64,000 nucleotides of DNA from Chlorophyllum brunneum. Its lineage: Eukaryota > Basidiomycota > Agaricomycetes > Agaricales > Agaricaceae. Position 1 is the stretch's first letter; each line of letters starts with the position of its first letter. The notes under the pieces were generated by a model, which searched no databases, was not told where the DNA came from, and was given only the letters and a program-made list of their open reading frames with translations. This document shows positions 57,672 through 64,000 of this stretch, one piece after another. The stretch spans positions 1,364,001-1,428,000 of the forward strand of contig OY756150.1 of NCBI GenBank assembly GCA_963576785.1, given 5' to 3'. The translations under genes were made by a program, and so were the position numbers.

Positions 57672-58402
57672 TGGTGGAGTTTAAGGAGGCAATTGGTATT
57701 TCGCTGGGGTATGCTCTAAGGTCCGGGTTCAACGTTCGACTTGGACAGAACCCGTTTCGGCGAAGGACGACGCTTATATATGTTTTCCTAGCGGCCAAAG
57801 GCGAGGGTGATCGGCGGACTGACGAGGCTGACATCGAGGATAAGGTGGCTTCCGGAACCTCGCCCAGAACGAAATACGAGAGTGAAGGATTGATGGGAGT
57901 GTAGAAGATAATGACGCGTAAATTTGGATGATACACGCGTTCGAAGAGCCCATTTCAGTGCGAGTAAGTTCTTGGTTGATATTTTGATGTATTTTTGGAA
58001 CTGAGACGGGGAAGCGCCTAATTTGTCCGCTTCGCGTCTCTAACAATCCCAGCTTCTTGGGAACAAAAAAGAAAAAAACAACGTCCCCTGAGGCTTGTGT
58101 GTTCTTGAAATCCCTCGGAGCATGTTTTACATAGATCACAGGACTCCACAACGGATCCAGTCTTCAAAGACCGCCGCGATGTAATCCGAGTCCATGAGCG
58201 ACAAGAGTAACCTTCGAGCCAAAGGAGAGCCCCAAAATCCAGGTGCGTTTTGAAGAACATATTGCACAGCCTCGATAATGACTGAAAAGACCGAAATTCC
58301 GGAGCCGATATTCCGATGATCCAAGCCATTGCCAAACACGAGCACATAATTCATTCTTGCGAATTGATCGAAATAGAAATCAATTGCTGTGCTTAAGATA
58401 CG
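57672..58402. other. Divergent promoter region with a small minus-strand ORF
   Basis: This separates the minus-strand unknown gene and threonine synthase. A 72-codon minus-strand ORF at 58136-58354 (MNYVLVFGNGLDHRN start) reads well but begins only 49 bp from the threonine synthase ATG, so it is more likely chance or an upstream transcript than a gene. Confidence 0.35.
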
Positions 58403-60299
58403 ATGAAGTACTTTTCAACTAGAGGGGATAGCCAGAAACTTTCCTTCGAGGAGGTATGCCTTTGTTTCGTGGCCAAGTCGTTTGATCAATTAACGATCAC
58501 TGCCATCAACAGACGGTTCTCACAGGCCTTGCACCGAATGGTGGTCTCTATATTCCCGAACACATACCCCAATTACCGGAAGACTGGAAAACTAAATGGA
58601 GCACCTACTCTTTTGTGGACCTCTCTGTTGCGGTCCTGTCGCTCTACATCTCACCGGAAGAAATCTCGCATGAGGAATTACGATCACTGGTGGAGAAATC
58701 CTACAAGACCTTCCGCCATCCCGACGTGACACCCCTAGTGAAACTCGATGACAAGAAATTCATTCTGGAGTTATTCCATGGACCGACATTTGCATTCAAG
58801 GATGTCGCATTACAGTTGTTAGGAAACCTCTTTGAGTTCTTCCTACTCAGAAGAAACGCCAGAAAAGCGGCTGGAGAGGAACAAGAAAAGTTGACAGTTG
58901 TGGGGGCGACAAGTGGAGACACAGGAAGGTATGTATGTCAAGGGCTAGGACGAGGTGTCATACTCAACTGTTTGTAGTGCAGCAATCTATGGTCTCCGAG
59001 GCAAATCCAATGTCTCTATCTTCATCCTTCACCCTAAAGGGCGCGTCTCTCCAATCCAAGAAGCACAGATGACCACAGTCACCGACTCCAACGTTCATAA
59101 CGTAGCAGTGAAGGGCACATTCGACGATTGCCAGGTGCATTTCCTATCTCCGTCAATTATCCGATCCATTATATATATGACTCACCTTGAACGTGGCAGG
59201 ACATCGTTAAATCCCTCTTTGCTGACAAGGCCTTCAATGCCAAACACCGGTTAGGTGCTGTCAACTCCATCAACTGGGCCCGCATCCTTGCCCAAACCGT
59301 TTACTATTTCCTTTCCTATTTCCACATCCAAAAGCAATTACCAGTTGGCATCTCCATCAACGATGTTGAGATTCAATACGTCGTTCCAACCGGAAACTTC
59401 GGAGATATTTTGGCGGGCTACTACACGAAACGTATGGGCCTCCCTATTGGAAAACTTGCAGTTGCCACAAACGCCAACGACATTCTTGCTCGTTTCTGGA
59501 AGAGCGGACGTTATGAGAAAGTAGATTCCGATGAACTCCCCGTCACGGATGGCCGACAAGCCACCGACACCAGCGGCGTGAAGGAAACGCTCAGTCCGGC
59601 CATGGACATTCTTGTTTCAAGTAATTTCGAGCGGTTATTATGGTATCTCGCCTACGAGACCACGATTGGTACCTCCGATACGGAGAAGAGGGAGAATGCA
59701 TCTCTCATGCTCGATGGATGGATGAGCAAGGTCAAGATTGATGGTAAGGTCCAGGTCCCGATACCCGTCCTGGAAGCCGCTCGTCGCGACTTTACCGCAG
59801 AGAGGATCTCCGATGATTTGGTAAGTAGCTTAGCGCCAACCTACGTCACTACAAATCCCAGCTGATACACATGATCACTGTTGCCATTTGAACACTAGAC
59901 CTTGGAGACCATCCGTGAACACTTTAATGCTCAACCGTCGTATATTGCTGACCCACATACCGCTGTCGGTCTCGCCGCAGCGAAGATAATTTCTTCACAC
60001 AAGTGAGTACATATCCCCGTCTATCATTGATATCACCATCTCATTCAATCATCGAATTTCCTATCCCAAGCACCCCGAACACCTACCAGATCATTCTCTC
60101 TACGGCACACCCTGCGAAATTCTCAGAGGCTGTGTCCCGTGCTCTTGAAAACTCATCAAACTTCGACTTTGATCGAGACGTACTTCCCGTTGAGTTCCAT
60201 GGATTACTGGACAAGGAGAGGAAGGTGATCCAGGTTGAACGGGCCGAGATTGGATTAGTGAAAGAGGTCATTGAGAATGTCGCTCAGCAGATTGCCTGA
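58403..60299 (+). CDS. THR4: Threonine synthase (6 exons)
   Basis: It catalyses the last step of threonine biosynthesis, converting O-phosphohomoserine to threonine with pyridoxal phosphate. Exons are 58403-58453, 58513-58928, 58978-59134, 59200-59820, 59899-60002 and 60071-60299, all GT-AG and in phase. The N-terminus MKYFSTRGDSQKLSFEE, then TVLTGLAPNGGLYIPE, is typical of the fungal enzyme. The cofactor lysine lies in HGPTFAFKDVALQ. The phosphate-binding type motif GATSGDTGR, the block AVNSINWARILAQTVYYF, VPTGNFGDILAGYY and NANDILARF follow, and the C-terminus contains SYIADPHTAVGL. The total is about 525 aa, the usual length for the fungal form. No damage seen. Confidence 0.96.
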
Positions 60300-61515
60300 T
60301 AGATACTCGGATAGACCGTCCTTGTCTCCCATGTTCCTATTAGAAACAACTTTTGTCTGGATGGATGAAACAATATTCATATACATCTGTACCCTTTTTT
60401 ACGGTAAAATGTAACCAGTCAGGGGTTTGTAATGGTTCCACATGCTCAATACAAAGTCAACCGACTCCAAGACCCCGGTTGTCCGTCTCATGCTACACCG
60501 AAACGTTGCCCGAATCGTTTCTTTCGTAAGTCTGATGCGCACTTTACGGAACCGCGGTCGGGTCCCATTGCACCAGTCTGAATCTCCTCCGGGCATTGTC
60601 CGTTGGAGATGTTCTGTTCTAGCCGAAAGCCCTTTGTCAACCCTCGTGGACACGGTTGCGGATGCAGTCAGGGAGGCGGCCTCCGCAAATTCAACGTCAT
60701 CAGGTTTTTGTAATTAAGCTAGACGACGGTGTCATCTCAGATCGTGTCCCCCATCTCTTTACTCCTCGTTTTAATCCTTAGGTGAGCTATCTTTATCCCA
60801 GACCACGTTTAGTAAAGAGCTCTTTCTATCAGACGGAAGAAATCTGACCATCTTATAAGTCAAATTTGGTGCATCGTTCGAGGCCGTTTCCAGAATGAGA
60901 TCACAGTGACCCCTATATTGTTCTGTAAACACACTCGATGATGATCATTTCTTTCGTGACATGGTTGATCAGTCTGATTGTTTAGTGCTCTACCAATTTT
61001 TCACACTTCAGGTGGCCATAATGAGGACCCTCTTTCCACTTGTCAATCAATCCCTCCTGCCAACGATTCTCAGCTCTGACAATGAGACGGGAAAAAATAT
61101 TGGCTATATGTTACTGACAAATCATCATATTCTAAACAAGCATCCGGTGCAACACAGGTAAAAGATGAGGGCAAACTGGTCACTCTACCACCAAACCCGA
61201 CGACCGTAAGGTGATATCACCATCAAGGTCACCGGGGCAACAGATTGCGTGTCTCAATCTCCACCCAATCACACACGATATTAAAGCGACGGAACACCAT
61301 CATTACACCCAGATAAGTCACCGACGTCTCCAACCGGCTGCAGGGGCGGAAATGCCACACGATAAACCCGACCCTTATTCATGTCTTCGTGAAACGGGAG
61401 GGATCGATGCCAGAAACACAGACATCCAGGGCGATCGAGAGCGTCGCGTAAAATGAGCTTCCGGTCTCCTTATAGTCAGCAACCACGGCAGGATCTCGCT
61501 ATAGAAGACAGTTGA
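60300..61515. other. Intergenic region after threonine synthase
   Basis: Overlapping frames on both strands (plus 60442-60717, 91 codons; minus 60653-60399, 84 codons) compete and neither shows a recognisable domain. The minus one could be the last exon of a convergent gene. Short plus frames at 60961-61161 and 61211-61456 are also unconvincing. Confidence 0.3.
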
Positions 61516-61993
61516 TCAGCCACTTTTCCGGTACTTGATCTGATCCTGACTCACAGTTTTCGAAGAATTCCTCAACCAGTGGTAGATTTCCGTCGAGTCG
61601 GCTAGTAGCCTGGCCCAGATGCCCAAAAAAAGACTCAAGCCGGACTCGAAATGAGTGATTTCATCAAAAGCCAACGTTGAGAGAGATATTTGGGTGGTGC
61701 TGAACCTGTCGCCTTTGCCGAAGCACATTTGTGTCGCATACAGAGCATGAGCAACTTCGTTGCGTTTCTCTGTTTGATAATTCAGGTCATGTTCAACGAA
61801 GGAACACAATGGAGTACTCACGGTCGAAGGAGCTGTAGAGTGCACCGACTTGGGCCATGGGTCCGGATAATATCTTGATTTCATTATTCGTAAATGAATT
61901 GGAAGGCAGCATGAAGAGGGGCTCATAAGCATACCAGCTTTTGGTGCGAAAGTTTCGAGCGCGTGTGCCTTCTACCAGTTGAAGCTCCGACAC
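61516..61993 (-). CDS. Coding exons, possibly the 3' part of the next upstream gene
   Basis: Two exons are clear: about 61971-61822 (RARNFRTKSWYAYEPLFMLPS) and 61769-61516 (KRNEVAHALYATQM, FDEITHFESGLSLFLGIWARLL), joined by an intron with GTGAGT and CAG in phase. No good start codon is visible. The gene upstream (61997-62873) ends immediately before it, so the two may be one gene whose connecting splice I could not resolve. Mostly helical, function unknown. Confidence 0.5.
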
Positions 61994-61996
61994 GCA

Positions 61997-62873
61997 TCAC
62001 ATTATAGACCAGATGGGTAGGATCGGGGCTCGAGAGGCGTCCATTCTATGAGAATTGGGTTAACTCAATAACAAGGGGTCTGGGGTGTTAACAGACCGAA
62101 GCCGAGAGCCTAGAGGTTGAATGAGCATGTGCACTCAATAATAATATTATTACCAACTCACTCTCGCATGATACCATCTAGCTCATGAATCCGGGTCGAC
62201 AAGTCCTGTAGCTCCTTTCGGCCCATCTTCGTTTGGATGTTTGTGAATTTCGCGAATTCGGTGTGGAACGAAGCCAGAACAGCGCCCAGCCGCGTTGTGC
62301 GTTCCACAAGAGCACGTATCATGTTCGCATGGCCTGCGGAAATCTAAAAACAGGGTATTGAGAGAATGTCGTGGAAAGGAGGACGCGGTGACTTACTTGG
62401 GTGAAATCCTGAAGCACATGCATGGCTTCGCCGTCAGGACGAGCCGCAACCATTGGTAATATCGTCGTGCAGAACACTGACAAGGTGAAGCCAGATGAGC
62501 TTGGATCTCTTGCATATCCACACGACCCGTTGACTCACCCTTCAGACGGTTGGAGATATTTCCTGCAGTGGTTCGGAACTGCCATAACAGCTCAGAGAAG
62601 TCCTGAACACTTATCAGAAACGGAGTAGAACATCCCGGAGTAACGACGTACCCTTCGCACACTGTCCCATCTCGGCCTGAGGGGAACAGTCAAACCCAAC
62701 ATGTCGATCGAGTGAAGCATATTGGATACAGAATCGAAATTATCCATAATATTCAGCATTAACGTCGCGAACGCTCCGCAGGCATCTTCAACGTCCCTCT
62801 GAACATCCCTGTCAGCGAGAAGATGTGCTGCATCGCTGTAGGCTAAGGTTCTTGGCCTGGAGGAATAAGACAT
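61997..62873 (-). CDS. Unknown helical protein (5 exons)
   Basis: Exons 62873-62652, 62602-62539, 62476-62397, 62343-62162 and 62045-61997 keep phase, giving about 198 codons. The protein is predicted largely helical (DVEDACGAFATLMLNIMDNF, DFSELLWQFRTTAGNISNRL, MIRALVERTTRLGAVLASF, LQDLSTRIHELDGIMRE). This resembles the regularly spaced helices of mushroom proteins of unknown function, but I cannot name a family. The last exon ends shortly before further coding sequence on the same strand. Confidence 0.6.
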
Positions 62874-63429
62874 TGTGAGTACGATCGAGTGTGATGGAGA
62901 GACAAGAATCTGGGTGACGATGAATAGCTGAAAAGTGTGTACTGTTCTTATAGGACATTTCCCGGAGGGACGGCAAACGCGAAGAAAATGGGAGGATTGT
63001 AAAATGGGGAAAGTAGATTTCGGAAAAAGAGTCGTTGCTCGTAAGAATAAACAGGAGGGCTGTGTCACACTTCGAGGTCTTGCAAGCGCTTGATTATTTG
63101 ATGGACGTAAGGTTGATTGCTCTAGAGATCTATGTCGAAGATGAGATTGCGTGTCGATACTCCATTGACTTATGGACAACGACGCGTTAGGAGCTTGAAC
63201 GAATCCCGGAGAAAAATTGTAAACCTACTGTCATAGATACTCCACCATTCTCAGGTCCCCCGCACCAAAGCTCATCGTCATCGTGCGCAGCCCATACGGA
63301 GGGCGCTTTACTCGGCTATTCAATTATTTGCACCCACTGGGAATCTATGAGCCACGGAGCACTTGACACGCAGTCGACCCACCTCCGTCCTCCAACCCTG
63401 ACAAGTAACTTACCATGACAGTCTACTAC
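62874..63429. other. Intergenic region
   Basis: Promoter side of the minus-strand helical gene. The minus frame continues open upstream of its ATG to about 63179, but the ATG at 62873 gives the most plausible start. Nothing else is supported. Confidence 0.35.
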
Positions 63430-63780
63430 TCACCCGCAGCATTTAGTATCAACAGCTATCAACAGTGAGAGGCGGAACAGAACATCTGTTGGCCAATCCC
63501 GGAGTGAGCCGGCATGCCATAATTTTGATCGCAACACTTCCACACCCTCGTGCAGCCTTCCAACGCCCAACTTCCCTCGCATGCACCACCCGGCAACGCT
63601 CATCCCGGTCAGGTCACTCAGTTCTTTCGCGTTGAGAGATAATTCTATTCGTAGGCCTTGTAGAACATCCTTCTGTAATCCAAAGAGCTTCTGATCTTCA
63701 GCGCAGTCGAGTGTCACTCGGAAACTAAAAGCCCGGATCAATTTTCCATCAAGCTGGCAAACGGAAGGCAGGCGGCACAA
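63430..63780 (-). CDS. Unknown ORF (116 aa)
   Basis: An open frame with mixed, protein-like composition (FRVTLDCAEDQKLFGLQKD, KELSDLTGMSVAGWCMRGK). No domain recognised. It may be one exon of a gene that extends past the window end. Confidence 0.4.
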   Translation of the reverse strand: MCRLPSVCQLDGKLIRAFSFRVTLDCAEDQKLFGLQKDVLQGLRIELSLNAKELSDLTGMSVAGWCMRGKLGVGRLHEGVEVLRSKLWHAGSLRDWPTDVLFRLSLLIAVDTKCCG

Positions 63781-64000
63781 TCACCTCCGTCGACTTCCGA
63801 TGTTCTGATCTCCCAGCCTGGCTGATAACCGCACCTAATTAGTCAGTTGGTGCTACACCTAATCAGCGCTACTACCAATGATCAAATTCCGGGAATGAAG
63901 ATCAGTAGATAGCCCCTCCGATAGCCCTCCGATGCGACGCATATTCAGCACTGTGAGTTCTCTCTACCATGCCCGCCCGACATCTGGTCATCATATCTGG

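Noticed and set aside
60399..60717. A gene on either strand after threonine synthase
   Set aside because: Two frames on opposite strands overlap and neither has a recognisable domain or clear splice partner.

Overview
This window comes from a fungal nuclear genome, most likely an Agaricomycete (mushroom-forming basidiomycete). The clues are short GT-AG introns of about 45-150 nt, an F-box gene and several lineage-restricted multi-exon genes, a threonine synthase gene split by five short introns, Tf1/sushi-type chromoviruses, and a decayed tyrosine-recombinase element. I cannot name the species.

Layout. (1) 1-9755 is a transposon block. It holds a young Ty3/gypsy chromovirus (gypsy-1, cut by the window edge), an inverted decayed gypsy (gypsy-2), truncated LTRs, a 1.1-kb LTR-like element called X here (copy C) and a solo LTR. 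(2) 9756-14390 is a gene island: a 4-exon F-box gene on the minus strand and a multi-exon gene of unknown function on the plus strand. (3) 15031-50539 is a nest of LTR elements. A copia (copia-D) is split by a young gypsy-3. Then come two decayed gypsies sharing a central LTR (gypsy-4 and gypsy-5). Copia-1 sits in gypsy-4. A solo copia LTR, X copy B and copia-2 sit in gypsy-5, and copia-2 itself contains X copy A. Most insertions are framed by perfect 5-bp target duplications: GTAGC, AAAAC, TCAAA, GTAGA, CTGAG, GATTT and CTAAT. (4) 51080-52100 is a decayed tyrosine recombinase. (5) 53144-64000 is a second gene island with three spliced unknown genes (396, 248 and about 200 aa), threonine synthase and one further ORF. 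For six of these genes I worked out exon boundaries whose reading phases agree.

What stands out. The gypsy family carries a third ORF after pol, in the position env would occupy. It is conserved between two diverged subfamilies and is preceded in all four copies by a TATAAAAA motif overlapping the 3' end of pol. The 12 bases at the likely transcript start of this family are complementary to its primer-binding site, the Tf1-type self-priming arrangement. Copia-1 and copia-2 have a splice donor inside the LTR and an acceptor 26 nt before the gag ATG, and splicing would join an LTR-resident ORF in frame to gag. Element X is an LTR-like unit of exactly 1136 bp with a 211-codon ORF upstream of its own TATA box. 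Gypsy-3 has lost its integrase by an in-frame 1254-bp deletion at a 7-bp microhomology, yet it inserted recently, so it was probably moved in trans. Older copies are depleted in CpG and full of C-to-T type nonsense changes.
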